Below are positions 12,338-23,307 of a stretch of 64,000 nt of DNA, piece by piece (position 1 is the stretch's first letter; every line of letters begins with the position of its first letter). This DNA is from Hygrophila difformis. Its lineage: Eukaryota; Streptophyta; Magnoliopsida; Lamiales; Acanthaceae. The position numbers and the translations under genes are program-made. Location of the stretch: assembly GCA_030278955.1 (NCBI GenBank), contig JAOANR010000002.1:17657672-17721671 (forward strand), in the 5' to 3' direction. The notes beneath the pieces were generated by a model, which was not told the DNA's origin, did not search any database, and saw nothing but the letters and a program-made list of their open reading frames with translations.

Positions 12338-12680
12338 TGTTGAGAACACATTAAACGAGCTGGTATGTCTTATCTTTACTGCCTAACTACTGCTCTACAA
12401 TTGCGGCTAATTTGACTATTGATCCGCCATCAACATTGACTGGTGTGTATAGTAGCATTTGTTCATTTCTGTGTAATGGGGTTATGTAGTATTATGTAAA
12501 TGACAGATTCAAAAAAAGTGAAAGCAAAACCTGCACTACAATTCTCTCCCTTTCATTATTATTTCTCTATTCACTGCCAAGAATCATTTTTCTTTTATAC
12601 TTGCCCTTACACAACTTTATATCTGCATATTATACACTTATACAGTTTGGCCAAACTAGAGTTTATAGGTTAATACAACA
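12338..12680 (+). repeat. 3' LTR of copia element (343 bp)
   Basis: It is the uninterrupted partner of the 5' LTR and defines the empty site for the LINE insertion. It starts TGTTGAGAAC and ends AATACAACA, followed by the TTATA target duplicate. Confidence 0.93.
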
Positions 12681-12902
12681 TTATACATGTTTTTCTTTAT
12701 TTAATTATGATATTGGTAATTATTAGATAGGCTATTTTCTGAGGAAAACTAGTGCAGTCAAGTCACTAAATTTCTCCACACTTTAATTAATTAGTTGTAT
12801 ATATTAAAAATTATATTTCTATCAACCCTTGTTAGAATTGTTGGTCCCAAGTAGAACAAAATTAATTACTAAAAAATCTGAAGTGAACAATGGACATGTC
12901 AT

Positions 12903-13556
12903 TAGGGGTGAAAACGGGACGGATACAGGCGGATAGTACTCGTCCCGTATCCTATCCCATATTTTTTTGTCGAATACGGAATCGAATACGAATATGCCGG
13001 ATACAAATACGAATTCAAATATTTCGTGAAACAGATACGAGACGGATTCGGATTTTATCCCGGATAATCGTATAATTTTTAAAATTAATTTTTTTGTAAT
13101 TTTTTAAGAGAAATCGAAATATACTCTATGATCATTAGTTATTTCGTAGACATCTAAATAGCATCACTACAAGATGTTACGTACTACAGTTTAGATGCAA
13201 AAAACCTTATGATATAGTTGAGTTGATTAATATGATTTGATTTAATTAATTACATATGGCTTTAAAGCTTTTAATTATATTTATACATATAGTATTACTT
13301 ATTTATTTTATAGTTCATATAATATATTATAATAAACATATATAAATCTATATAAATTTCTGGATATTCGGATAGAAAATACGGATAATATCTGCATGAT
13401 ATTCGGATTTTTTTGGATACGGACGGATATTTGCAATCCATATCCGGTCCTGTATCCGCCAAATATCCGCCGGATATAAAAATTCAAATTCGGATTCGAA
13501 TATAATCGAATACGGCATCGGATCGGGCGGGAATTATCCGTCTCCTTTCACCCCTA
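12903..13556. mobile_element. hAT-like non-autonomous MITE
   Basis: The ends are inverted repeats (TAGGGGTGAAA at the left, its complement at 13546-13556). The 8-base flanks CATGTCAT (12895-12902) and TATGCCAT (13557-13564) differ by two C/T changes, a plausible aged hAT TSD. The body is rich in GGATAC/GAATAC and their complements near both ends, so a single strand could fold back. No transposase frame. Confidence 0.75.
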
Positions 13557-13564
13557 TATGCCAT

Positions 13565-13880
13565 TAATATTTTAATATTACATTGGCCACTAAGAAACTT
13601 CCACGATCAGGAAAGGAAAGCCATCACTCATTTTTTTTTATTACCACTCTACAAAACCTCTCGAAATGTAATTTCATTAATAATATTGATTAAAATGTGA
13701 TAACCATTAGCCAATAGATACCTAAGTTGCCATCTCACCCCTGCCCTATTTAGGTTAGGACAATTGGATCTCGTGTTTTAAGGATGATTTATCACATTTA
13801 ATAAAATTTAGAGTTCCGCTAGATTTAGAAGAATGAAATTAAATTGTACTATAAAAATAAAAAATTAGAGGGAACTTAAG
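13565..13880. other. unassigned AT-rich DNA
   Basis: No gene, repeat end or TE protein recognised; it separates the MITE from the next SINE. Confidence 0.4.
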
Positions 13881-14045
13881 TACAATGACTTGTTGTAGTG
13901 GTCAAATCTCTTAAGTTTTAGTATTAATGTTCGATTTCTCATCAAATACTATATTACTCACATTTATCCTTTGTAAATTGTGTGGTTTGAACTACATACC
14001 ACACCCATTTGCCCACACTACACTGTCAATATTTACTTAAAAAAA
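13881..14045 (+). mobile_element. tRNA-derived SINE, family 1
   Basis: A-box-like TAGTGGTCAAA (about 13897) and B-box GTTCGATTTC (about 13929) are spaced as in a pol III promoter. The segment ends in an A-rich tail near 14039-14045. Flanks AAAAATTAGAGGGAAC and AAAAATTGGAGGAACC look like an aged TSD. The body (TTTATCC...TTGTAAATTGTGTGGTTTG) matches the other family-1 copies in this window. Confidence 0.7.
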
Positions 14046-14124
14046 TAAAAATTGGAGGAACCAAGAATGCTTCTTAATCATTCAGTGAACTAGAGCAGTT
14101 GATCAAAGCAAGCTACTTGAAAAC

Positions 14125-14312
14125 TTTGCCCCAATTATTTATTTATTTTGTTTGTGAAACCGGGTATTACCAAGTCATTACATTGAATTCAAGACTAACC
14201 CTGAAGATCTGCATCGGCAATTAAGGACGTCTCTCCAAAAGCAATTTTTTGCATACAAAAGATTTGAACCCGAGACATTGTTTTTTGGCCGGACTGCTAA
14301 GAACGCATGCTG
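14125..14312 (-). mobile_element. tRNA-derived SINE, family 2
   Basis: On the minus strand TTAGCAGTCCGG (A-box-like) is followed about 30 bases later by GGTTCAAATC (B box). The element ends in an A-rich tail (AAATAAATAAATAA, near 14127-14145). Its body is unlike family 1. TSDs are not clear. Confidence 0.5.
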
Positions 14313-15070
14313 AAGAATGGGAGCTGATTAAGCCAACCTTTGGAGGAAGAACAATGATCACATGGAAGTGGCCGGAGAAGAAAGGCTATGCGGAAAACAC
14401 TTAGCAGATTTCTGAAAAGTTCCACACGCCGCACACGATGTCTTTTCTGCTGCACGCTATGATATTTTACATTGCGTAGGAACATCGCTTGGGAACATTG
14501 TGAAGTAACACATAGAAGAATTTTGGAAGATCATGACTTGCAACTTGTCACGCGATGTCCGTACTCGACATCCATAAACATAGCGTTTTTGCAAAGAACA
14601 TCGCGTGTGTTCTGAGCAAGTATACTGTTTCTGCAGCACTGTCATTTTTACGCGACATAGCATGAGCAAGGAAGCGTGGATGTGCTAACGCATGCAGAAC
14701 ATATCTTGTTTCCATGTCTTTTATTTGTTAGTTATTTGTTTCCTTCTATTAGATTTAATATACTTAGTTTCCTTATTTTGTGGGATTTATTCCCTTAGCT
14801 GATAGGTTTACTTGGGGCCTATATGTAGGACCTCATTTACTCTTGTAAACACTTCTGATTATTTGATGAATTCAATTTGTCTTTTCGAAAGTCAATTATT
14901 CCGAGTGCTCTCAAAACTTTGTATGTTTCAATTGGCAAACTCACATTGCAATCTTCGAAACTAGATTGCTTGAATTCATCCAAGGAGGATCATTGGAAGA
15001 GGGGGTGCACTTAATCCTTCGAGGGTTAACTCGATTCCAATTCTCTTGATCAAATTGGTAGGTTTTGACT
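14313..15070 (+). repeat. possible old LTR fragment
   Basis: The stretch has the texture of an LTR: repeated CATCGCG-like words, then a T-rich region, then GTAAACACTTCTGATT and a GGAGGATCATTGG...GGGTTAACTCG segment. No matching second LTR, TSD or TE protein lies nearby, so it could be a solo or broken LTR, or something else. I do not recognise a family. Confidence 0.3.
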
Positions 15071-15074
15071 ATCT

Positions 15075-15200
15075 TTTATTTCGTTTTTCCGCGTCTTCGT
15101 CAAAGGCCTATTGTGTCTGGAATCCGATCCATGGCAATAGGCCAAGCTTTTAAGTCTTTTAAAAGCTTGATTAAGCCTATTTTAAAATCTAGTTAATTAT
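15075..15200. repeat. palindromic TAGGCC-type repeat fragment
   Basis: AAGCTTTTAA (15144-15153) and TTAAAAGCTT (15159-15168) form a perfect 10-bp stem, flanked by CAATAGGCC and TAAGCCTAT. Related TAGGCCT-rich sequence occurs at 19590-19735 and 21263-21978. Confidence 0.45.
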
Positions 15201-15337
15201 ATATATATATGTCTATATGTAATCAGAAGGCTGAAAGAAACGAATTTGTGCACTTGGATAACTTTTCATCAATAAGTATTTGTATACGTGGAAAAAACTT
15301 CTAAATATTTTAAATATTAATAATTATTTCTACATAC

Positions 15338-15399
<62 letters not shown>
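15338..15399. repeat. (TAA)n microsatellite
   Basis: An almost perfect run of about 20 TAA triplets. Confidence 0.95.
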
Positions 15400-15440
15400 T
15401 CACATATTCATTTGCAATAAACATAAACAAATTATAATAA

Positions 15441-15468
15441 CTAGCAAATAACTCGTCGAGACTCGACG
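15441..15468 (-). other. Helitron 3' terminal hairpin and CTAG end
   Basis: CGTCGAG (15454-15460) and CTCGACG (15462-15468) form a 7-bp stem with one unpaired base. Ten bases further in minus-strand sense is CTAG (15444-15441), followed by T (A at 15440 on the plus strand). Helitrons end in CTRR after such a hairpin and insert before T. Confidence 0.65.
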
Positions 15469-15518
15469 GGCATAATTATATATTTATATATAATATATAT
15501 CTTTATATAATCATTATA

Positions 15519-16100
15519 AATGTATTTTGAGTAATAGAAAAATGTGTAATAATTTTATATATGTTGGAACGTGAGTGTATATGATAATATAATTTAATTA
15601 TTTTTAAAACTAACAGAAAAATCGTATTATATTGTATTCTTTAACTTCTGTGGCTTGTCCAGTACAAACATAACAGATCAATAAAAATAAATATTAAGAT
15701 TTTTATTTAATTTGAAATTTAATTTAAAATAAATAACATTTAAATATAAGTATTAAGTATAATATGAAACTTTTCTTTACAATTTGCTGAAAATTTCATT
15801 GTAAACAACAATTCTTGAGTATTAAGTATAAATCATATTTTGAGTAATGAAAAATGTGTAATGATTTTATATCTATTTGAAAGGGGATATATATGATAAT
15901 ATAATTTTTAATTATTTTTAAAACTAACTAAGAAATCATATTATACCGTCCTCTTTAGCTTCTGTGGCTTAACAGATCAATAAAAATAATTATTAATATA
16001 ATATTTTTATTTAATTTGAAATTTAAGTTAAAATAAAATAAAATTTAATATAAATATTAAGCATAATATGAAGAACTTCCTCACAATTTACTGAAAATCT
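15519..16100. repeat. imperfect tandem duplication, about 315-bp units
   Basis: The block starting ATGTATTTTGAGTAAT (15519) recurs from about 15835 in the same order: TTTTGAGTAAT, AATGTGTAATRATTTTATAT, ATGATAATATAATTT, CTTCTGTGGCTT, AACAGATCAATAAAAAT, AATTTGAAATTTAA, AATTTRCTGAAAAT. It lies between the helicase relic and the Helitron 3' hairpin. Confidence 0.75.
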
Positions 16101-17861
16101 CATTCCTCAAAATATCATTGATAGGGGCTAGTATAGTACTATCTTTTAAAATATCTGAATTTGAAGTGGTGCAGTTTATATTTGTATATGTACTCTTAAA
16201 AGTTGTCTCTATAGGATCACCCGTAGAGTTTATAAGAATATAATCCGGAAATGTCACATCTAATTGTAGATCTTCAAAATCAATACCGACCTTACCATCA
16301 CCTACATTAAGTATCCATTTTGTAAATTTTCTGTTATATATAAATTTTATAGTAAACAACATTTCTTGTGGTATCTTGAGTTAATCATTCTTAATTGCAT
16401 ATTAATACTTTGAGCCACATATTGCTAGTGGCGAGAAATATTGCAACGTAACTGTTCATGGCGAAAACTTATTTTGGAAGATAAAGTCCAATATTCTTTA
16501 AAGATTAACATTGACTTTTGTTTATAATCATAGCAAAACAAACTACAAGTTGAAATTTTCTCATCTTAAATCGAATCATGAATTTGGTTAAATCAGATAG
16601 GCTCAGCATATAATCATTCTACCAATCATTCTACCAATATGATTCCGCATCTTGGTGACTATCAACCTACTTACATAGTTATATTACATACTTTATTTAA
16701 ACGATCTATATTCCTAATATGCATGACTATGCAACTCTAAATCAACTCTATTTCATGATTCGATAATCCAGAACAATTTGATCGTGTTTCGATATTATAG
16801 TGAAATAATTCATTGGCATTATCTATGCTTTCATCCTCTTGATAAATATTATTTGAACTGATATATATATATACATTTTCATTTGCAGACATACGTTCCA
16901 TGATTTAATAATTGATCGTATCAACAATCTCATTGGTAGAAATTAGTATAACAATATCTTTAATAATATCTGGATTTGAAGTGGTGCATTTCATATGTGT
17001 ATAAATACTCTCATCTAATTGTACATCTCCAAGATCAATATCAGATTGACAAATTACCATCACCTACATGAAGAATTCATTGTGCAAATTTAAGTCATAT
17101 ATAATTTTCATTGTAAATAACATTTCTTGTAGTATCTTGGGTTAATTCATCTTAATTACATTTTAAAACTTCGAGTTCCCTCTTTCCAGTACACGAGATA
17201 TTGCAGCATATCACTAACATAGGTAAAATTGATTTTTGAAGATAGAGTTCAACCTTCTTTAAAAAATGACATTAACTTTTTTTTAATAGTCATAGTTAAA
17301 CAAAATGCAAGTGTGACTTTTTTCCTCTGAAATCGAATGAGGAATCTGGTTAATTCAGACGGGCTCATAATCATTCTACCAATTAAGAATTTTCATTCCA
17401 AATAATGGGCTTTCTTTTAATGAGAACATAGGTTAAATAATTTTCTGGGATAAGTTTTTTGCAGGTAGAACCAAATTGAAAATGTACAATCCTACCTCTT
17501 GGAAGGAGTAGGGTGCTATTCCACTGGATACTACATGCAACACAATATCAATTCTCCCACGAATTGCTAAACATATTATTTTCTAGATAAATTATCGATA
17601 AATGTCTTGTCAGCTCCACCATGTAAAGAAAAAAAAATCAACCCTCATCACTATCAACTACATACATTATTTTATTTTATTATAAACATTCCTCTCCTCA
17701 TTAATCAACAAAGATAATAGCTTAGCATGATCCACCTTCATTTCTTCCTTATTATAATATGTCTCTTCTAGTATCAATAGACTATCTGTTTCAGACGTTA
17801 AAACTTCATTCAATACCGGTATTCTAGAGAAAATTTTCAAATTTATACAATTTGCAGCCAT
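16081..17861 (-). pseudogene. PIF1-like Helitron helicase, decayed and partly duplicated
   Basis: Read leftwards. The stretch 17861-17667 carries YNKEEMKVDHAKLLSLLINEE-like sequence, seen just before the Walker A region in plant Helitron helicases. A degenerate Walker A (GGADKTF) lies around 17600 and LLLPRGR near 17490. A conserved block (IGDG, LDV, STYTNI, LKDSTILAPINDI) occurs twice: weakly at about 17100-16920 and better preserved at 16362-16081. Between the copies (16915-16640) is the following helicase block (MERMSANENVYI, HEIELI). So part of the gene is duplicated out of order. Many stops and frameshifts. Confidence 0.72.
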
Positions 17862-17900
17862 TAGCGTTTCAATTTCTAATAAAGGTATATTTATATTTGT

Positions 17901-18287
17901 TCTTCCGTCAATTGCAAATTTGATAAAATATAGATTAATGAAGTATTTCTTAAAAAATAGATTAAAAAAATAAATGTTCCTTCTTTATTTACTGATGGAC
18001 TATTCGCACCCCAATAACTCTTTATACACCCGATTCTTTTATTTCTAATATGCTTTACGAAAATAACTAATTTACTCTAAATCAATTATCCATAGAATAT
18101 AAATTTTCACAATTCTCTTAATAATTATAATTTTTATATTATTTTAAATATAATAAAATATAAATAAGATTTATACTATTTAGTATATATTTATATACAA
18201 TTAGAATGATATAATTATAAACTATATTTTTTAACGATTAGCAACTATATAATTATATATTACTTTTAGTAAATATATAATTGTATA
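17901..18287. other. AT-rich DNA, nothing recognised
   Basis: It might be the decayed upstream part of the Helitron, but no Rep motif or 5' Helitron end was seen. Confidence 0.35.
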
Positions 18288-18547
18288 CTTTCTCCTTCTC
18301 AGTTTAATTGTTACGTTTGACTTTTTTGGCAATATTCACTGTTAAAATTTGATTCGAATTTTTATCATAGTTATGTGAGAAAAAATATAGTCAAGTGAGA
18401 TCTTGTAGATTCGCCTAATCATGTTGTTTTAGTATATCAAATTTATATAATTTTTTATCGAACACAATTTAAGTTATTACCCGGTAAAAATGTGTATCGG
18501 TATACATGTCAGGTGGGTCCATAACAATTATAATGAGACGAATGTAG
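18288..18547. mobile_element. Stowaway-like MITE, copy 1
   Basis: About 260 bp flanked by TA. It shares the order of conserved words with copies 2 and 3: ATATAGTCAAGTGAGATCTTGT, TTCGCCTAATC, AATTTAAGTTATTA, GTGGGTCC. Its terminal repeats are the most eroded of the three. Confidence 0.65.
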
Positions 18548-19589
18548 TATTACTTTTAGGAGAAGTGACATAATTTTGTAAAAACATGGCCTATATATAC
18601 ATTAATTATATACAAATCTTTTCCATACATTCATTAATGAATCTTTTAATAATATAAATTCTATTTATACACTGCGAATCCTATATAAATTTGAAATTTC
18701 AAATCTTTAAAAACTGAAAATTGTGGGAACTTCATATAAATTAAAAATTAAATATTTTTTTAAAAACTAAAAATTGGATTTCATATACACATTAATATAT
18801 CTTTAATATAAATAAATAAATATGTGCAACGTATATTTTAATTTTACCACACCAAAAAAAATATATATAAAAAAACTAAACCTACATAATATTACTGACA
18901 TTACAATATGATCAACATTTTGAAATATAAACGCAACATAATTCTTAGTTGCCAGTGCAGAACCCCGTCCTAATAGTACTACGGTGCAAAAACTGAAAAT
19001 GCTTATTCATTTCATAATAATCCGTTGGTGTAAAAACTCAAAATCTATAAATAAATAATAAATGCAGCAATAAAATCTAAAATAAATAAAATAAAAACTA
19101 AAAAATAATAAAATCTAAAATAGATAAAATAAAAAACGCAAAATAATAAAATCCGAAATAAATAAAAAAAATAAAAAATTTCAAATTTTATCTTTCAATT
19201 TTTTTAAAGGTGAATAAATAAATAAACTTGAAAATCTAAAATTAGTAAATTTAAAAATGCAAAATAATATAGATAAAATAATAAATGCAAAATTTCAAAT
19301 TTCAAATCTTTCAAATATATTTTTGGGGAATTTCAGATCTTTCAAATATATCTTTCATATCATTCAAATATATTTAAAAGTGAAGATTGTGGGAATTCCA
19401 TATAAATTGAAAATACCATATATTTCAAAAACTGAAAAGTTATACTGAATAAATAAATAAATGCAAAAATCTAAAAATAATTAATTAAAATGCAAAGATC
19501 TATAAAACTTAGAAATTTGAAATGGAGACACGCATTAAATTTAGGATGGGTTGTTCACTAATACTTTAATATATATATATATATAGATG
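18548..19589. other. low-complexity AT-rich DNA
   Basis: From about 19030 to 19520 the words AAATCTAAAATAAATAAAAT recur in degenerate tandem form. No coding sense or TE end was seen; short open frames here are low complexity. Confidence 0.5.
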
Positions 19590-19735
19590 ATAAATAGACC
19601 TAATAGGCATTTTATTAAACCTAGACTGTACCTACTTAGATAAATAGGCTTTAAAGAAAAAACCTAAGCCTAGCCAATTTACAAAAAAGGCATAGCCTGG
19701 CCTAGTCTTTGGTAGGCTAGGTCATAGGCCTATGT
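19590..19735. repeat. TAGGCC-rich repeat fragment
   Basis: Recurrent CCTAATAGGC, AAATAGGCTT, GGCCTAGTC and TAGGCTAGGTC words resemble the interior of the hAT-like MITE at 21263-21978. TSDs are not visible. Confidence 0.45.
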
Positions 19736-20189
19736 CGGGTAGTATGATATATTCTCACCCATTTCTCCAACCCAATACTCTATTTTATAGTTACACAACA
19801 CTCGATTTTACAGTTATACTACCATATATTTTCCACTATTCATCTCCAACCCACAACTCTATATTTCCCTCTACAACAGAATATTTTAATTTGATTCATT
19901 TACTATTTGTATTATATTTCATCTATCAATTAATTTAGTACATGAAGTATTATATATAATTATTTAATTTAAAATTTTAAAATTCAAATCTGAAACCAAA
20001 ACAAAAGCAAAATTAATAAAAAAAAACAGAAAATTAATAAAGCCAAAAAGTAAACAAAGAGAATAACAAAAAGTACTGTTAATTTAAAATAACAAAAAAA
20101 AACTAATCTTAAAGAAAACAAATTAAAGAGGAAAGAAAAAAAATAGTATTTGCGGAACATTGCCCGTAATAAAAGTGGGACATTGTTCA
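19736..20189. other. AT-rich DNA, nothing recognised
   Basis: Mostly A-rich on the plus strand towards 20000-20145. The hydrophobic minus-strand frame here is translated poly-A/T and is not a gene. Confidence 0.4.
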
Positions 20190-20450
20190 ATACCGCAATA
20201 AAAAGCGGTATCCGCCGCCATTTTTACGGGAGCATTGGAACTCCGTTGCGGATTCTCTTGCGAAGATTGGTGCGGTTGGAGACCTATTCTACACGACTTG
20301 GGCATTCCCGCCTGATGATGTTAAACCACTTTTGGCGGCAGATGCGGCCGGTACGTGGTTCCCGAGATTTTAGTTGATCACCTGTTGCGGATTTTTATTT
20401 TTTCTTTCTTTTCCTAGCCTTCATTGGCTGTATAAGCGAAAAAAAACATA
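20190..20450 (+). mobile_element. 3' fragment of an L1-type LINE (end of RNase H, 3' UTR)
   Basis: The frame through 20230-20372 reads NSVADSLAKIG, then TTWAFPPDDVKPLLAADAAGTWFPRF and a stop. This closely matches the end of the larger LINE at 23612. It is followed by a 3' UTR with an AGCC...GGCT mini-hairpin near 20415-20430 and a short A-rich end. Everything upstream is missing. Confidence 0.75.
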
Positions 20451-20649
20451 TAAGTAAATAAATATTTATATATTTAAATGTTGATTTTTTATTCTTAATT
20501 TCAAAAATAATGTACAAATGGTTAGGGTCACAGGTGCCACGTGGCTGCAGTAGAAACTGTCTAGTGTATTAGGCCGGTTGTGTGGTGGGTTTTGAAAAGT
20601 TTATCTGATAATTGTTTTCTTTACAATTTATTGACTACTTAATTATGTA

Positions 20650-20908
20650 CTTCTTCCGTTTTTAAAATATTGTTACATTTACAAATGTGGCATTATTTAT
20701 ACACACTTTGATTTAAAAGTTTTATAATAGTCATATAAGTTAAAATATAGCCAAGTGAGATCTTGTTAGATTCGTCTCGTCTTCTAGTTTTTAGATATCG
20801 AACATTTAGAATTTTTACTTGTACCGAACTTGAGTTATTAATGGTTTAAAATGTGCATTGAACTGCGTACTGTGTGGATCCGTAGCAAATATTAAAAAAT
20901 AGAGGAAG
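20650..20908. mobile_element. Stowaway-like MITE, copy 2
   Basis: About 259 bp flanked by TA (20648-20649 and 20909-20910). The ends are inverted repeats: CTTCTTCCGTTTTT at the left and AAAAAATAGAGGAAG at the right. The interior matches copies 1 and 3. Confidence 0.78.
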
Positions 20909-21262
20909 TACAATATTATACATTTACATCATTTCGTTCGTAAGTTATGTGACATCCATCCATGCTTTCAACATATTTTTTTTTACTATGTTTATAAAAT
21001 TATAATTGTAATTATATGAAGGATGACTAACGTTTCAATGATATCAACAATCTTGTGCAATAGTATAGCCCAAAAAGAAAAAAAGAAAAAAAAAAACAAT
21101 CTTGTGCAATACTTACAAAATATTGGCATTGCTTGAATAATAATAGTATGATTTTTCCTCCATATTTTACAACACGTTTGATATTGGCGTGTGACTTCAA
21201 CACAAATTCCATATTAGTTACTATTTTTTTTTAAACATTGATGTATCGGCAAAAGTGTGCGG

Positions 21263-21978
21263 TGGGAATAGGTCAGGCCACCCGACAGGGATCTACGGCC
21301 TGGCCTATTTAAGGCCTAGCATCGCCTAGTGTTTTTTAAGAAATAGGCTAGGCTTGGATAATTTCAAAAGCCTTTTATCCGTAACCAAAAGCCTTTTATC
21401 TAAATAGGCCTAGACCCGACCTCATAAAGCCTACTTAGTCTATAAGGCCGACCTGTTCAACTTTTTTATACTTCCTTCATTCCTAAATTATAGACACATT
21501 GGGTGTTTTGTTACTGTTTATTGAGTAACTTTGATTCGATTTTTTAACACATTTATATAAGATAAAATATAGTCAAGTGGGATCTTGTTGGGTTCGTCTA
21601 ATCGCATAGATTTAGAATATCAAATTTTCATAATTTTTAGTTGTATGCAATTTGAGTTATTACGGATTGAAAATGTGTATTGGATTGCGTAAAATGTGGG
21701 TCCGTGGCAAATATTAAGAAACAGATGTAGTAGAATTTTTCTATAATTTATTTATATATTTGTTTATTAGTAATATTTATTAATTAATTAATATATAAAA
21801 ATGTTTAAATAGATTTCTAAAAGGCTTAAAGCCTGCCTATTTAAATAAAAAGGTCAGGCTTAGGCCTACAAACAAGACCTATAAAAGGCTATAGGCCAAG
21901 CTCAGGTCTTGCCAAAACTAAAAAGGTCTAGGCCGTTCAAGGCCAAGCCTGGCCTGACCTAGCATATTTCCAGCCCTA
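21263..21978. mobile_element. hAT-like MITE inside the SINE
   Basis: The ends carry inverted TAGGTCAGGCCA/TGGCCTGACCTA near their tips, and the interior is rich in TAGGCCT palindromes. The uninterrupted SINE next door shows where it landed; TGTGCGG and TGTGGGA at the two borders fit an aged 7-8-base TSD. It contains Stowaway copy 3. No transposase frame. Confidence 0.65.
21471..21730. mobile_element. Stowaway-like MITE, copy 3
   Basis: 260 bp flanked by TA on both sides (21469-21470 and 21731-21732). It starts CTTCCTTCATTCC, ends AACAGATGTAG, and its interior is clearly similar to copies 1 and 2. Confidence 0.75.
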
Positions 21979-22101
21979 TGTGGGAGTCCAAATCACACAA
22001 ATTACAAAGGGGGATAAAGGGGAGGGATAGGGGGTCGGGTGGGAATCGAACCCCCAACCTATGGTTGGAAGGTCAAGTCCCATTCCCATTTCATATTAGT
22101 T

Positions 22102-22288
22102 TTTTGTTTTTTTTTTTTTTTTTGTAAACAGTGACACTCATGTGTCGGCAAAAGTGTGTGGTAGCCCAAACCACACAAATTACAGAGGGATAAAGGGGAG
22201 GGATAGGGGGCCGAGTAGGGATCGAACCCCCAATCTATGGTTGGGAGAAGGGGGACTTGACCGCTAGGGTAAGTCCCTAACCCCTACC
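22102..22288 (-). mobile_element. tRNA-derived SINE, family 1, intact copy
   Basis: Minus-strand sense: TAGCGGTCAAGT (A-box-like), then GGTTCGATCCC (B box), a pyrimidine-rich body and a poly-A tail (T run 22101-22123). ATTTCATATTA before it and ATTTCCATATTA after it (22289-22300) are the TSD. It sits directly beside the previous SINE in the same target word. Confidence 0.82.
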
Positions 22289-22300
22289 ATTTCCATATTA

Positions 22301-22555
22301 AATAAGATCAGACCAGACCAGATCAGACCAGATTAAATAAGATCAGACCAGATTAAATAAGATCAGACCAGACCAGATCAGATCAGACCAGATCAAATAA
22401 GATCAAATCATTATAATAATATAGAGAAAATAAGATCAGACCAGACCAGATGGAATCAGACCAGACTAGAAACATTCAGACCAGACCAGACAAATTCAGA
22501 TCAGACCAGATCAGATCTTATAAATTCAGATTAGACCAGAAAAATTAAGACCTAG
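22301..22555. repeat. GATCAGACCA-type tandem array
   Basis: Degenerate head-to-tail 5- and 10-base units (CAGAC, CAGAT), mixed with AAATAAGATCAGACCA 16-mers, fill about 250 bases. It begins right after the SINE TSD. Confidence 0.85.
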
Positions 22556-23291
22556 AGAGCAGAGCCTTAGTAGTATTAAAAAGAACAATTTCATGTTCGA
22601 TTTAATATATGATTAAATATTTAAGAAAGTAAATGAAAGAGGTATCAGAACTATGCTGACACAGCGACATAATGTGCATTTTAAATTACAAACTGGGCAT
22701 TTTTAATTAATCGTTTCCAGGTTTCTTATTTAATTTCTTAATAATGTAGTTCAATCAGAATTGGACAATAAACAGCATAATTGCATAAACCGTTTGCATA
22801 TCATTACATGACGGGTCAAATTAAATTGCAATAATTACAACTATTTTAAATTTTCAATCATGAGCACATGGTTCATATTACATTCTAGAAGAGGGGGACA
22901 GTGCACAATTTTTTTTTCATCATCTGCAGAAAATGCAGAAAATTGAGGGAGTCTTCCATCTAAAGTCAATTGGTGCTCCTTACAGATTTCTGTATTCAAT
23001 TGAATATTACTTCTATAAAATATTCTTCGTAATTACTAAAAATTTAGTCAATTTGGCAACTATTTTTCTGCATATATATGTAAAAAAATTGTATTAATTC
23101 AATGATTCACGATGCAGCAGAGATTATATCCTGATTTTTTTTTTTTTTGTTTCCTGGTATCTGAATTACATCACTGCAAAAATACATCACAATATAAATC
23201 CTTAATATAAAAAAAAACATTGAAATATTGTTTTTTTCTTTAATTAGTTATCATCCAAAATCGTAATCAAAACTTATTAACTACCAATAAT
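22556..23291. other. unassigned AT-rich DNA
   Basis: No coding frame or repeat end was recognised between the tandem array and the next SINE. Confidence 0.4.
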
Positions 23292-23307
23292 TTAACAGCC
23301 GAAAAAT

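Larger units (their letters stand above)
6049..12680 (+). mobile_element. complete Ty1/copia retrotransposon with a LINE in its 5' LTR
   Basis: Two LTR copies start TGTTGAGAACACATTAAA at 6049 and 12338 and end TTAATAYAACA at 7457 and 12680. The 5 bases before (6044-6048) and after (12681-12685) are both TTATA, a perfect TSD. Between them lie gag, pol and a polypurine tract, all on the plus strand. Several stop codons and a gag frameshift show it cannot make its own proteins. No TGGTATCAGAGC primer site follows the 5' LTR; the bases there read CGTCATCAACACGAG. Confidence 0.93.
15441..17900 (-). mobile_element. Helitron relic, 3' end and helicase part
   Basis: The minus-strand 3' end has the Helitron pattern: a short GC-rich hairpin, a few bases, then CTAG next to a T in the host. 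Upstream, on the same strand, are degenerate pieces of the PIF1-like helicase of plant Helitrons. The Rep domain and 5' end were not found, so the right limit is only where helicase similarity ends. Many frame breaks show it is old. Confidence 0.7.
21221..22087 (-). mobile_element. SINE family 1 copy, split by a MITE
   Basis: Removing 21263-21978 leaves a segment matching the intact SINE at 22102-22288: poly-A end (T run 21224-21232), TGTATCGGCAAAAGTGTG, then ATCACACAAATTACA, GGGATAAAGGGGAGGGATAG and the B box GGGTTCGATTCCC in minus-strand sense. CATATTAGTT-like flanks at 21210-21219 and 22092-22101 are the TSD. Confidence 0.78.

Noticed and set aside
14297..14669. Minus-strand frames in 14297-14669 as small genes
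   Set aside because: No domain or start context; they overlap the SINE end and the possible old LTR.
19984..20190. Hydrophobic minus-strand frame of 68 codons
   Set aside because: It is translated A/T-rich low-complexity DNA with biased F, L and V codons only.
22102..22288. A tRNA gene suggested by A-box and B-box matches
   Set aside because: No cloverleaf; poly-A tail and TSD identify a SINE.
22301..22555. A CRISPR-like array
   Set aside because: Units are 5-10 bases head to tail without unique spacers, in a plant nuclear context.
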